64,000 nucleotides of DNA from UBA4416 sp048498515 (lineage in GTDB: Bacteria; Bacteroidota; Bacteroidia; B-17B0; Aurantibacillaceae). Positions 42,827 to 52,084 of this stretch are shown piece after piece (position 1 is the first letter of the stretch; every line of letters starts with the position of its first letter). The stretch lies in NCBI GenBank assembly GCA_048498515.1, contig JBEHXV010000021.1:1-64000 (forward strand). The letters are read 5' to 3'. A model generated the notes under the pieces. The model worked only from the letters and a program-made list of their open reading frames with translations. It searched no databases and had not been told where the DNA came from. The translations under genes were made by a program, and so were the position numbers.

Positions 42827-43939
42827 CTACTTCGAAGCCACCGTCGTAAACCGTTTCTTCAGCTTCAGAATTGGTCCTTCGAAACAATAATAGAGCAGGG
42901 TAGAAATTGCCATGGTAATGAGCATGACGGCAACCGGAATGCCCCAGCCGCACAATCCTTCGCTGAATTTGACATCGCTGTGCTTAAAGGCTTTGATAAT
43001 GTAGGTGGCGATCATGATATGGATCATGTACATGCTAAAGGAAATATTGCCCAGGTATTTAGATACGGGTACATTTAATTTGATCACAAATTCCTGCTGC
43101 GTGGCGGCCCATACCAGGTATCCCCCTAAAAGCCCTGTAATAATAAGGTTTTGACCAAGGGAGTAATTGTATGGAACAATATTAAACACAACCAGCACCA
43201 GCACAAATAAAATAGCCAATTGAACCAGTGGAATAAAGAGGAATTTTAACTTAATACCGGCATTATAAAAACAGGCAATCAAGGTACCTATGCCAAAATA
43301 ATAGAAATAGCTTGAGCTTATGAAATAAGGCGTATTCAGTCCCGATGCGGCCGGAACACCTCTAAAATAAAACCACGACAGGAAGCCTGTTACGACTAAT
43401 AACCAGCCAATGGTTTTAAATTTTCCCTTGAAAATAAAAAGCAACAGGGGCAGCAGCAGGTAAATGTGCTCCTCAATACAAACCGACCAAAGGATGGTAT
43501 ATTCGGGTTCTACCGTGCTAAAAATCAACTGGTAATTCACGGTAAAAGTACTGGCATACAAAACACTTTCCTTCACATATTCCCATGGAAAATGATTGGA
43601 CAAAGGAATGATGATGACCTTGACCAGTACCACTAAAAAGTAAAGTGGCCAGATGCGAATGATGCGGCGGGCATAAAAATTCTTTAAGGTAAAGGTACCC
43701 AATTTGTATTCCTGGATCAGGATCAATGAAATGAGAAAACCGCTAATGATAAAAAACACATCCAAAAAAAAGGCTCCCGAATAGCGGTGCAGGGCTTCGG
43801 CTTTGGTAGGAAAACCCTTGTCGCGCAATATTAAGGTACAGTGATGAAAGATAACACCGGTAGCGCAAATAAAACGCAGCACATCAATTCCTTTAAAATA
43901 GCTGATAGAGGTAGAGGAGGCTGGCTTTGTTTTACTCAT
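42827..43939 (-). CDS. Acyltransferase family 3 (OafA/YrhL-like) membrane protein
   Basis: The 370-residue multi-pass protein has the acyltransferase 3 pattern. Near the N-terminus, GVIFHHC and ALHRYSGAFFLDVFFIISGFL give the catalytic histidine and the R-x-x-S/GxF region. Later come YARRIIRIWPLY and ILWSVCIEEHIYLLLPLL. Such proteins acetylate or acylate surface polysaccharides or lipid headgroups. It starts 10 bases after the dnaB stop on the same strand, so is probably cotranscribed. Substrate unknown. Confidence 0.9.
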   Translation of the reverse strand: MSKTKPASSTSISYFKGIDVLRFICATGVIFHHCTLILRDKGFPTKAEALHRYSGAFFLDVFFIISGFLISLILIQEYKLGTFTLKNFYARRIIRIWPLYFLVVLVKVIIIPLSNHFPWEYVKESVLYASTFTVNYQLIFSTVEPEYTILWSVCIEEHIYLLLPLLLFIFKGKFKTIGWLLVVTGFLSWFYFRGVPAASGLNTPYFISSSYFYYFGIGTLIACFYNAGIKLKFLFIPLVQLAILFVLVLVVFNIVPYNYSLGQNLIITGLLGGYLVWAATQQEFVIKLNVPVSKYLGNISFSMYMIHIMIATYIIKAFKHSDVKFSEGLCGWGIPVAVMLITMAISTLLYYCFEGPILKLKKRFTTVASK

Positions 43940-43949
43940 ACATTAAGAC

Positions 43950-45518
43950 TTAAAATACTTCGTCAATATCGTTCCTTCTGATAATGTCGCCGCCACTTGT
44001 ATCGTCATCATCCCATTTGGTTGATTGTACTGTTTTGGTAGTTGGCTGCGACAGGAAATCGGTATTTTGCACCAGGCCCGAACTATTGCTGCCTGCATAA
44101 ATATCAGTGCCTTCGGTATAATCCAGGTCGGTAAACTTGGCATACTGCCCAATAAAGCGTAAAGGAACATCTACAATAGAGCCATGCCTGTTCTTGGCAA
44201 TAATAATTTCGGCCCTGCCTTTGGTTGGCTGGTTGTTCTCATCCACCTCAATACCATAATACTCGGGACGGTAAATAAACATTACCATATCGGCATCCTG
44301 CTCAATGGCTCCCGATTCACGTAAGTCGCTCAACTGTGGGCGTTTGCTACCTCCCGGTCGGTTCTCAACCTGGCGGCTTAACTGCGACAGGGCAATGATG
44401 GGAATTTCGAGCTCTTTGGCCAGCGATTTTAAACCACGGGAGATCTGTGAAATTTCCTGCTCACGGTTCCCTTTGCTGTCGGGGCCGCCGCTCATAAGCT
44501 GCAAGTAGTCAATAATAATTAACGAGACATTTTGTTGTTCTTTCAAACGGCGCGCCTTTGCCCTCAATTCAAAAATGGAGAGGGCAGGGGTGTCGTCAAT
44601 GTATAATGGGGCAACCGAGAGTTTTTTAATACGCTCATTTAACTGAACAAACTCGTGGTTATCAAGGTTTCCTTTTAAGATCTTATCCTGCGAAATTTCG
44701 GTTTCGGAAGCGATCAAACGTTTTACCAATTGCAGCGAGGACATCTCCAAAGAGAAAATAGCCACCGGTTTGTTGAACTCCACGGCCGCGTTCTTGGCCA
44801 TGGTTACCACAAACGCCGTTTTACCCATACCTGGGCGAGCCGCAAGGATCAACAGATCGGATTTTTGCCAGCCACCGGTAATACGGTCAAGAGCCGTAAA
44901 GCCCGAAGGGACGCCTAACAAGCCATCGGTTTGGGCGGCAGCGGCTTCAATCTCGTTAATGGCCTGGGCAATCAATGAGGTCATGCCGGCGTGCTGCTTA
45001 CGAACGTTCGAATCGAGGATCTCAAAAATATGCTGTGTGGTAGAATCCAACAGTTCAAACACATCCGTACTGTCTTCGTAGGCCGATTTAATGGTTTCGG
45101 TGCTAATGCGGATCAACTCGCGTTGCAGGTATTTTTGCGCTACAATGCGGGCATGGTACTCAATATTGGCCGATGAGGCAATACGGTTGGTTAAAGAGGA
45201 AACATAAAAAGAACCTCCCACCATTTCCAACTCACCGGTGCGTTTTAATTCCTGTGTTACAGTTAAAATATCAACCGGTTCAGAGCGGTTAAATAAGGAG
45301 TAAATGGCTTTAAAAATAATACCGTTCTGTTCTTTATAAAAGCTTTCGGGCGACACCACATCGATCACCGTACTCAAGGCATCTTTTTCAAGGAGCATGG
45401 CCCCCAAAACGGCTTCTTCCAGTTCTACAGCTTGTGGCTGTAGTTTTCCTACCTCATTAGTGGATGCGGGCGTATATAATTTTTTGCGGGTTTTATTCTG
45501 GTTATCGAAGTTTTGCAT
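43950..45518 (-). CDS. dnaB: Replicative DNA helicase
   Basis: The 522-residue protein is the hexameric replicative helicase. The N-terminal domain (LQPQAVELEEAVLGAMLLEKDA) is followed by the RecA-like domain with Walker A ARPGMGKTAF, Walker B VSLIIIDYLQLMSG and the arginine-finger region KNRHGSIVDVPLRF. There is no intein, and the length is normal. The C-terminal extension is serine/aspartate-rich. It heads a minus-strand unit with the acyltransferase gene. Confidence 0.97.
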   Translation of the reverse strand: MQNFDNQNKTRKKLYTPASTNEVGKLQPQAVELEEAVLGAMLLEKDALSTVIDVVSPESFYKEQNGIIFKAIYSLFNRSEPVDILTVTQELKRTGELEMVGGSFYVSSLTNRIASSANIEYHARIVAQKYLQRELIRISTETIKSAYEDSTDVFELLDSTTQHIFEILDSNVRKQHAGMTSLIAQAINEIEAAAAQTDGLLGVPSGFTALDRITGGWQKSDLLILAARPGMGKTAFVVTMAKNAAVEFNKPVAIFSLEMSSLQLVKRLIASETEISQDKILKGNLDNHEFVQLNERIKKLSVAPLYIDDTPALSIFELRAKARRLKEQQNVSLIIIDYLQLMSGGPDSKGNREQEISQISRGLKSLAKELEIPIIALSQLSRQVENRPGGSKRPQLSDLRESGAIEQDADMVMFIYRPEYYGIEVDENNQPTKGRAEIIIAKNRHGSIVDVPLRFIGQYAKFTDLDYTEGTDIYAGSNSSGLVQNTDFLSQPTTKTVQSTKWDDDDTSGGDIIRRNDIDEVF

Positions 45519-45698
45519 AGTTTTTTTAGTACGTCGGGAGGGTAAAATTGCCGAATAACTTTCATATACGGAAGGTACGATTTTTTAACGGCATTATTGC
45601 TGTTAACAACTGTTTAACATCGATTTTTAAGGGATTGATTATCAACTTATAAATTGTTAGTAAACACGAACAGGGAACTTTTAGCCGTTAAGAAAAGG

Positions 45699-45735
45699 CA
45701 TTATTAACTTTTAAACAATTGAAAAGTTAATAATG
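45699..45735. promoter_or_regulatory. Perfect 14-bp inverted repeat upstream of the histidine kinase gene
   Basis: Arms cattattaactttt (45699-45712) and aaaagttaataatg (45722-45735) are perfectly complementary around a 9-base spacer. The site lies in the divergent region between dnaB and the kinase, about 57 bases before the kinase start codon. It overlaps the 20-base sequence shared with 10322-10341. It looks like a dimeric regulator operator, but no factor is known. The remaining bases from 45519 to 45791 are AT-rich. Confidence 0.55.
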
Positions 45736-45791
45736 TATCATAACTATTACTGACTTATTTGTAATATCTTTAATTAATCATTTGCTGATAG

Positions 45792-47765
45792 TTGAATCCT
45801 TTTAGAAATATGTTATTCCTTGTGTCTGTTGTTTTATTGGCAACAGCTCAGCCTGCTTTTTCGCAGGATGATTACGGCGAGAAATTTTTAAAGTATTTCA
45901 ATTCTAAAAGTTATGCGGGTAAGGTGCACGCTATTGATACCCTTAAGTCGGGTACCAAAATAAAATGCTATTTACTGGTAAAGAACGAACTGCAGAAAAT
46001 ACGCGAGCAGGCTATCCTGGATAATAAAACAGAGGTAATAGACGTGTTCTTAAAACTGGATGCCGAAATTTATTTTTATAACCGCAATTACTCCAAATGC
46101 ATTGCCATCTTAACCGATCTGCTGGCCCGCAACAGGATAAAAGATTACCGTGACAGTGTACCGGTGTTGTATCATTTAAAGAATGCTTATGTGCATTTGC
46201 ATTCCTTAAACAAAGCCATCAATATTCATAAACAGATCATGGCCATCAGCAAGCGCCATAATAATATTGACGAATGGTACTTCCATCCAAAACTCAGTAT
46301 TATTTATTATGAAATGAAAATGTATAAGGAGTGCCTTGAACAACAGGTGCTCGAATACGAAGACCTGAAGAACAACAACCAAATGGTGTTGGGTTACTTT
46401 AATAACCGGGGCCTGTTCTGGCAAAAATATGGCAACCAGGATAGCGCCATGTTTTGTTTTAATTACGCCAAAGACCTGTTCCATGCCGTTCATGACAACA
46501 AACCCTTAACCCTGTATGATGAGTTTACATTAGGATTAATTGAAGGAAATATCGGGCAGGTACTGATAGAATTGAAGGATTATAAAAAAGCCATTCCCCT
46601 GCTTAAAAAAGATGTGGAAGGCAGTCTTAGGTCAAAGGACATTTTAAATGCCGCGATCAGCCAGATTGAACTGGCAAAATGTTATTTGAATTTAAACCAG
46701 CCCCAGCTCAGCAAAAAGTATTTAGACACGGCCAATATCATATTAAACAAATGTGAGGACTACAATGCCAAGTCCAACATCCTGAAACAGTATGCGGTGT
46801 ACTATGAAAAAACAGGGCAGTACCACTTATCAATTGATTATTACAATCGCTTTATCAATTTCAGGGATAGTGTGGAGCATAAAGAGAATTTAAAGGAGCT
46901 GATCTCCTCGCAGGTAGCCAGCCAGATAGATGAACGGGAAAACCTGATACGACGCAACCAGAAAAACATTTTAGAAAAGAATAACGAAGTTAATACGCAA
47001 AAGAACATTCGTAACATTTTAATCCTTGGCGGCATCCTGCTCATCGTCATTATTATTATTGTTACCTGGCAACTTAAGAAAACAGACATTCAGAAAAAAT
47101 TACTGGAGGTAAAGAATGAGCAGATAGAGACACGTAACAAGATCATTGATAAATCGCTGATAGAAAAAGACTTGTTGATTAAAGAAGTGCATCATCGCGT
47201 AAAAAACAATTTACAAATCGTATCGAGCTTGTTGAAGCTGCAATCGGGTAAAACGGATAATCCTGAAATAAAAAACTCCTTAAGCGAAGCGCAAGACAGG
47301 ATCAACTCCATGGCGCTGTTGCACCAGCTGCTTTACCGTAATAATGACATGACGAGCATTCGGTTCAATGATTATTTATCGAACCTAATCATGCAAATTT
47401 CGGATAGCTTTGACCTGGAAAATAAACAAATTACCATTGTACCTCATTTTATTGAACTTGAGCTCGACCTTGACACCGCCATTCCTTTAGGATTGATTGC
47501 CAATGAGCTCATCTCGAATGCTTACAAGCATGCTTTTGAAAACAATACAGGAAAAATAACCATCGATTTGGTTAAATTATTCAAGAATACCTACCAGTTA
47601 AAAATCTCGGATAACGGTAAAGGCCTGCCTGATAATTTTGATTTCTCGAACCTGAACTCACTGGGGCTTGACATCGTATCGATCCTTACCGAGCAAATAG
47701 GGGCGGAGTTGAAAGCTTATAATAGTAACGGTGCCAACTTTGAAGTAATGTTTAAGAGTCATTAA
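45792..47765 (+). CDS. TPR-containing sensor histidine kinase
   Basis: The 657-residue protein has a signal peptide, TPR-like helices (about 40-400), a membrane segment (about 413-430, LILGGILLIVIIIIVTW) and a cytoplasmic kinase part. The kinase part is of the HisKA_2 type: H-box EVHHRVKNNLQIVSSLLKLQ (His near 466) and HATPase motifs LIANELISNAYKHAF and DNGKGLP. It would phosphorylate a response regulator encoded elsewhere. A TTG start at 45792 keeps a basic residue before the signal; ATG 45810 is the alternative and would remove it. Start uncertain. Confidence 0.88.
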   Translation: MNPFRNMLFLVSVVLLATAQPAFSQDDYGEKFLKYFNSKSYAGKVHAIDTLKSGTKIKCYLLVKNELQKIREQAILDNKTEVIDVFLKLDAEIYFYNRNYSKCIAILTDLLARNRIKDYRDSVPVLYHLKNAYVHLHSLNKAINIHKQIMAISKRHNNIDEWYFHPKLSIIYYEMKMYKECLEQQVLEYEDLKNNNQMVLGYFNNRGLFWQKYGNQDSAMFCFNYAKDLFHAVHDNKPLTLYDEFTLGLIEGNIGQVLIELKDYKKAIPLLKKDVEGSLRSKDILNAAISQIELAKCYLNLNQPQLSKKYLDTANIILNKCEDYNAKSNILKQYAVYYEKTGQYHLSIDYYNRFINFRDSVEHKENLKELISSQVASQIDERENLIRRNQKNILEKNNEVNTQKNIRNILILGGILLIVIIIIVTWQLKKTDIQKKLLEVKNEQIETRNKIIDKSLIEKDLLIKEVHHRVKNNLQIVSSLLKLQSGKTDNPEIKNSLSEAQDRINSMALLHQLLYRNNDMTSIRFNDYLSNLIMQISDSFDLENKQITIVPHFIELELDLDTAIPLGLIANELISNAYKHAFENNTGKITIDLVKLFKNTYQLKISDNGKGLPDNFDFSNLNSLGLDIVSILTEQIGAELKAYNSNGANFEVMFKSH

Positions 47766-47768
47766 TGC

Positions 47769-47832
47769 TTTTGATTACGAATATACGAATGGCTTCGTGT
47801 TAATGTGAATTCGTATAAATTCGTAATCAAAA
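47769..47832. repeat. Inverted repeat, 'acgaatatacgaat' family, second copy
   Basis: Arms ttttgattacgaatatacgaat (47769-47790) and attcgtataaattcgtaatcaa... (47809-47832) pair with a 2-base gap. The word tacgaatatacgaatg.cttc is shared with the 28087-28158 copy. It lies between convergent genes. Confidence 0.7.
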
Positions 47833-47838
47833 ATTCTA

Positions 47839-48876
47839 TTACTCCTTCTCCAACACACCTTTCATAAAATCAGAAATTAAATAAGCAATCAACTTCCCTG
47901 TTTTATTATCGGCTTTAATGTGTGAGAGGATTGGCGCACCTTCGGCAATATGCAAATACAAGGCATTTAACTTATTCCCGCATTGGTATACGTACTGCCG
48001 TGCCTGTACCGGCGAGATACCCGAGCTTGTTTTGGCGCTGGAAGGTACATTGGTAATAGCATCCAGGTCAATTTCCACACCGGCACATTCACTTTTTACA
48101 AATGAAATGTTTTGGTTTAACGTTGTTGAAAAGGATTTGCTTTCACGCACAAACACATCTTCATAAGAACTGAAATACAGGTTACCATTGTTCTTTGCAA
48201 AATCCTGCAATACACTTGCCGTGTTATATTGTTCATGCAAACAGAAAACAGAATATTTGTTTAAATACTTTTCGCTATAGGCATAACTAAATCCATTGCC
48301 ACTGTGCCTACCTTCCAGCGGCCTGAAATCAGTGTGGGGATCGCAGTTAATGACATTTATTTTTTTCGATAAAGCCTCTGAACAGCCTTTGATGATAGGG
48401 TAGGAGTTGTTATGGCCGCCGCCAATAACTATGGGAATTTTATTTGCTTTAATTATTTTACCAACAACATCCGTTACCCTTTTGTCCACTTCAGCTACCA
48501 GGTTCCTTAAGCTTTCAATGTCCGCTTTTGTTTTCGATACCAGTTCGTTTGAGCGTTCCATCAGGTCTGCAACGTATACATGACCTAATACCAGGCATTG
48601 TGATGCGTTAAGGAACTCATTGCTTTGCTGGCTCAAAAAGCTTTCAAGGGCCGGTTTCCATGCCGTATGCGCGCCGCCACGACCATAATTTGCCCTCACA
48701 CCAATATCTTCGGGTATGCCCAATAACACAAAACGACAAGTGGAAGCCAAGAGCTCTTGTTCCCATTTTTTTTCATCGGTAATAACGCTTACCTCTTCGC
48801 CAAATTTGGTTTCGTTGCTGCGCTTACGGGTAAATTGTAAAATATCTTTTTGTGTATAAATCTCTAAATGCTTCAT
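47839..48876 (-). CDS. hutG: Arginase-family hydrolase, probable formimidoylglutamase
   Basis: The 345-residue protein is of the arginase/agmatinase superfamily. It has the metal-binding blocks GGGHNNSYP, NCDPHTDFR and GVEIDLDAI, together holding the histidine and aspartate ligands of a dinuclear Mn site. In Bacteroidota this longer variant is the usual formimidoylglutamase, hydrolysing formimidoylglutamate to glutamate and formamide in histidine degradation. The gene is not adjacent to hutH (28.2 kb), so the assignment rests on family features alone. A terminator for the upstream gene lies at 48887-48917. Confidence 0.78.
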   Translation of the reverse strand: MKHLEIYTQKDILQFTRKRSNETKFGEEVSVITDEKKWEQELLASTCRFVLLGIPEDIGVRANYGRGGAHTAWKPALESFLSQQSNEFLNASQCLVLGHVYVADLMERSNELVSKTKADIESLRNLVAEVDKRVTDVVGKIIKANKIPIVIGGGHNNSYPIIKGCSEALSKKINVINCDPHTDFRPLEGRHSGNGFSYAYSEKYLNKYSVFCLHEQYNTASVLQDFAKNNGNLYFSSYEDVFVRESKSFSTTLNQNISFVKSECAGVEIDLDAITNVPSSAKTSSGISPVQARQYVYQCGNKLNALYLHIAEGAPILSHIKADNKTGKLIAYLISDFMKGVLEKE

Positions 48877-48886
48877 GTAAAAAGGG

Positions 48887-48917
48887 CAAAAAAAAGTCCC
48901 GGTAAGCGGGACTTTAA
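48887..48917 (-). terminator. Intrinsic terminator of the 48.9-49.5 kb gene
   Basis: On the minus strand aaagtccc / gggacttt form a stem with a 7-base loop, followed by eight T. It lies between the stop at 48934 and the hutG start at 48876. Confidence 0.9.
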
Positions 48918-48933
48918 ATAGTATAAAAATGTA

Positions 48934-49545
48934 TTACCACTCGTCCTTATCCTGTGGTTCGCTGCTCGATTTTTTCATGGCAGCTTTCAGGTCGACGATC
49001 AATGTTCCTGCATCTTTCAAGGCTTCGCTTCTCATGTGTTTCCACATTTCATTCGGTAATTTCATACTGCCGCATTTTGGCACTTCGCTATACACATCAC
49101 CACCCGAGTTTTCTGCGTTCTTGGCATTGTGCATTATTTTTGAAACGGTATAACGGTATTTTCCTTCTTTGGCATCAATGCTTAAATGCATGGTAAAGGT
49201 TCCCTGTACATCCGACTGAGGATTCAATTCTTTTGGTTTGTATGCAAAAGTAGCTACACACTCCGCTTTACTACCGGTGGTAACCCCATTGCCTTTGGTA
49301 TATTTTGTGCTTTCAATTTTCACAAAGTTAACCGCGCGTTTCAGGATCTCGGCAACAGGCATTGGTTTTACACCACTGGTATCTTCCTGTACCGTTCCAT
49401 CGGCCAGGGTAACCGGCGGAATAGGATCGGCTGTCATTTCTATCACTTCCTGAATTTTCTTTTCTTCTTTCTTAGGTTCCTGTGCCGCCAAAGTCGTCAC
49501 CGAAAATGTAAATACACAGGCATATATTAATGTTGAAAGTTTCAT
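48934..49545 (-). CDS. Secreted hypothetical protein
   Basis: The 203-residue protein has a signal peptide (MKLSTLIYACVFTFSVTTLAAQ) and a mature part rich in lysine and glutamate, with a conserved-looking GTFTMHLSIDAKEGKYRYTVSK segment. It looks like a small beta-rich domain of the Bacteroidota 'DUF4468-type' kind, though I cannot be sure. It is followed by a strong terminator and preceded by the E1 gene, which runs the same way but ends 43 bases before it. Confidence 0.72.
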   Translation of the reverse strand: MKLSTLIYACVFTFSVTTLAAQEPKKEEKKIQEVIEMTADPIPPVTLADGTVQEDTSGVKPMPVAEILKRAVNFVKIESTKYTKGNGVTTGSKAECVATFAYKPKELNPQSDVQGTFTMHLSIDAKEGKYRYTVSKIMHNAKNAENSGGDVYSEVPKCGSMKLPNEMWKHMRSEALKDAGTLIVDLKAAMKKSSSEPQDKDEW

Positions 49546-49588
49546 ACTTTGCTATTGTTATTTTTATTGATGCTAAATCTATACGAAA

Positions 49589-52006
49589 TTAATATATTTT
49601 AGGGTATTTCTCCGGGTTAACTTCCAACATCAGGTTGTAGATAACATCAAATACATCATCGGCGCTTGGTTTGGAGAAATAATCCCCATCAGAACCGTAA
49701 GCCGGCCTGTGCGCTTTTGAAGCGATGGTAATAGGCTTGGAATCCAGGTATTGGTAACCTCCCTGCTCCTCAAGCACTTTTTGCATCATGTAAGCGGTGG
49801 CTCCACCAGGTACATCCTCATCAAAGAACACCACGCGGTTTGTTTTTTTCAACGATTCCACAATGCTGTGATTGACATCAAAAGGCAACAAGGTTTGCAC
49901 ATCGATCAATTCAACCGAAACACCATGCTCGTTTAATTGCTTAATGGCATCCTGGGCAATGCGTACCGATGAACCATAAGTAACAATGGTCACATCCGTT
50001 CCATGAATTAATGTTTCAGGAATTCCCAACTGTACTTTGTACTCGCCAATGTTCGACGGTAAATTTTCTTTTAAACGGTAACCATTCAGCGGCTCTACCA
50101 CCAACGATGGCTCATCGGCTTCCAGTAATAAATTATAGAAACCAGCTGCCTGTGTCATGTTCCTTGGCACACACACATTAATGCCGCGGCAGGCGTGAAC
50201 GATCATGCCCATTGGCGAACCGCTATGCCATACACCTTCCAAACGGTGGCCACGTGTGCGAATAACAACAGGCGCTTTTTGCATACCTTTGGTTCGCCAT
50301 TGCACGGTAGCCAAATCATCGCTCATAATTTGCAGGGCATACAACAAGTAATCGAGGTACTGAATTTCGGCAATTGGCCTTAAACCACGCATGGCTAAAC
50401 CTATGGCCTGGCCCATGATAGTGGCCTCGCGAATCCCCGTATCAAATACACGGTGCTCGCCGTATTTGGCCTGCAGGCCTTCCAGTCCCTGGTTCACACC
50501 GCCAATTTTTCCGGAGTCCTCACCAAAGATCAATACTTCCGGGTATTTATTTAAAATGTAATCAAAGTTTTCTCTCAGTAATTCACGTCCATCAACCTGT
50601 TTCTCATCATTGTAAACAGGCGCCACAGCACTTACCGAAGAAACCTGCTGTGTTGACTGAGACATTAAGTGTGAACTGTAACGATCGGCATTCTCAATAT
50701 TGGCAAGCCTTAGCCAGTCGGCCAATTTTGCACGGGACGACGAATTCTCGTCTTTGGTTAAACGCAGTACTTTTTTAACGGCGCCATGAATATCGCGACG
50801 AATCGGTTCTTTTATACTGTTCAGTTCCGTTTTAATTGAACTGATCGTTGATGCATTGGCACTGCTGGAAAGTTCATCGAACAGGGCAGATACTTCCGCC
50901 ACTTCCGCTTTTATTGGCGACAGGTAATCGGCCCATGCCGCTTTTTGAGCTGTTTTAACAGCAGTTTTCGCATCTTCCTCAATCGTATTTAAGGTTGCTT
51001 CATCCGAAAGAGCATTTTCAAGAATCCACTCACGCATTTTCTTTACGCAATCAAAATCGGTTTCCCATTGCAGACGTTCCTTTGATTTGTAACGTTCGTG
51101 CGAACCTGATGTACTGTGGCCCTGTGGCTGCGTTACTTCTTCCACATGCACTAAAACCGGCACATGTTCTTCGCGGCAAACTTTTATGGCTTTTTCGTAT
51201 GTTTCGCATAAATGGGCATAATCCCAGCCTTTAGTTTTAAAAATTTCGTAACCCTTGCCACCGTTTTCTCTCTGGAATCCTTTCAGGATCTCGGAAATAC
51301 TTTCTTTGGTGGTTTGGTATTTTTTAGGAACGGAAATTCCATGACCATCGTCCCACACGCTCATGAGCATAGGTACCTGCAAGACGCCGGCTGCGTTAAT
51401 GGCTTCCCAGAATAAACCTTCGGAGGTAGAGGCATCGCCAATAGTACCAAAAGCCACTTCATTTCCTTTATTGCTGTAATCCAAAAACTTGCCTTTTTGC
51501 AGGTCTTCGTTAATCCTGAAAAAATTAGAGGCGTATGCCAATCCTAATAAACGAGGCATTTGCCCGGCGGTTGGCGAAATATCCGCCGATGAATTTTTTT
51601 GGTTGGCAAGGGCTTTAAACGAACCATCGGCATTTAAACTTTGGGTGCCAAAATGGCCTCCCATCTGGCGGCCGCCGCTCATAGGTTCCTTTTCAAGATC
51701 GGTATGGCCATACAAGCCGGCAAAATATTCCTGTAACGACAGCTGGTCAATGGCCATCATAAAGGTTTGGTCGCGGTAATAACCGCTTCTGAAATCTCCG
51801 TTCTGAAACACCTTGGCCATGGCAACCTGTGCCAGTTCTTTTCCATCACCAAAAATACCAAACTTGGCTTTTCCGGTAAGCACTTCTTTACGGCCTAATA
51901 AACTTGTTTGACGACTCTCGTTAATTAAACGAAAATCATTGAGGACTATTTTTTTAAAATCTTCGAAACTTAATCCTTTTGCTGTTGATAAAACTCCTTC
52001 TTGCAT
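49589..52006 (-). CDS. Fused alpha/beta E1 component of a 2-oxo acid dehydrogenase
   Basis: This 805-residue protein joins an E1-alpha-like half (about 1-430) and an E1-beta-like half (about 460-805). The alpha half has GYYRDQT and MGGHFG. Its thiamine-binding motif reads GDASTSEG (190-197) and, 27 residues on, WDDG in place of the usual GDG...NN. The beta half has IFGEDSGKIGGVNQGL and the C-terminal Rossmann part. It decarboxylates a branched-chain or other 2-oxo acid, with E2 and E3 elsewhere; the substrate is not clear. A strong promoter lies upstream. Confidence 0.9.
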   Translation of the reverse strand: MQEGVLSTAKGLSFEDFKKIVLNDFRLINESRQTSLLGRKEVLTGKAKFGIFGDGKELAQVAMAKVFQNGDFRSGYYRDQTFMMAIDQLSLQEYFAGLYGHTDLEKEPMSGGRQMGGHFGTQSLNADGSFKALANQKNSSADISPTAGQMPRLLGLAYASNFFRINEDLQKGKFLDYSNKGNEVAFGTIGDASTSEGLFWEAINAAGVLQVPMLMSVWDDGHGISVPKKYQTTKESISEILKGFQRENGGKGYEIFKTKGWDYAHLCETYEKAIKVCREEHVPVLVHVEEVTQPQGHSTSGSHERYKSKERLQWETDFDCVKKMREWILENALSDEATLNTIEEDAKTAVKTAQKAAWADYLSPIKAEVAEVSALFDELSSSANASTISSIKTELNSIKEPIRRDIHGAVKKVLRLTKDENSSSRAKLADWLRLANIENADRYSSHLMSQSTQQVSSVSAVAPVYNDEKQVDGRELLRENFDYILNKYPEVLIFGEDSGKIGGVNQGLEGLQAKYGEHRVFDTGIREATIMGQAIGLAMRGLRPIAEIQYLDYLLYALQIMSDDLATVQWRTKGMQKAPVVIRTRGHRLEGVWHSGSPMGMIVHACRGINVCVPRNMTQAAGFYNLLLEADEPSLVVEPLNGYRLKENLPSNIGEYKVQLGIPETLIHGTDVTIVTYGSSVRIAQDAIKQLNEHGVSVELIDVQTLLPFDVNHSIVESLKKTNRVVFFDEDVPGGATAYMMQKVLEEQGGYQYLDSKPITIASKAHRPAYGSDGDYFSKPSADDVFDVIYNLMLEVNPEKYPKIY

Positions 52007-52024
52007 AGTAATTCCCTTATCTTA

Positions 52025-52054
52025 CAAATATAATTTTTTGACGGGAATTACAAA
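52025..52054 (-). promoter_or_regulatory. Bacteroidota-type promoter of the fused E1 gene
   Basis: On the minus strand TTTG (52051-52054), an 18-base spacer, then TATATTTG (52025-52032). Both elements match the consensus; the start codon is 18 bases on. Confidence 0.8.
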
Positions 52055-52084
52055 AGGTTTTAAGCTTATTTTTCGGTTAAAAAA

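Noticed and set aside
45519..45791. Replication origin between dnaB and the kinase gene
   Set aside because: It is AT-rich and holds a palindrome, but no repeated DnaA-box-like words (TTATNCACA) are visible and no dnaA or dnaN is nearby.
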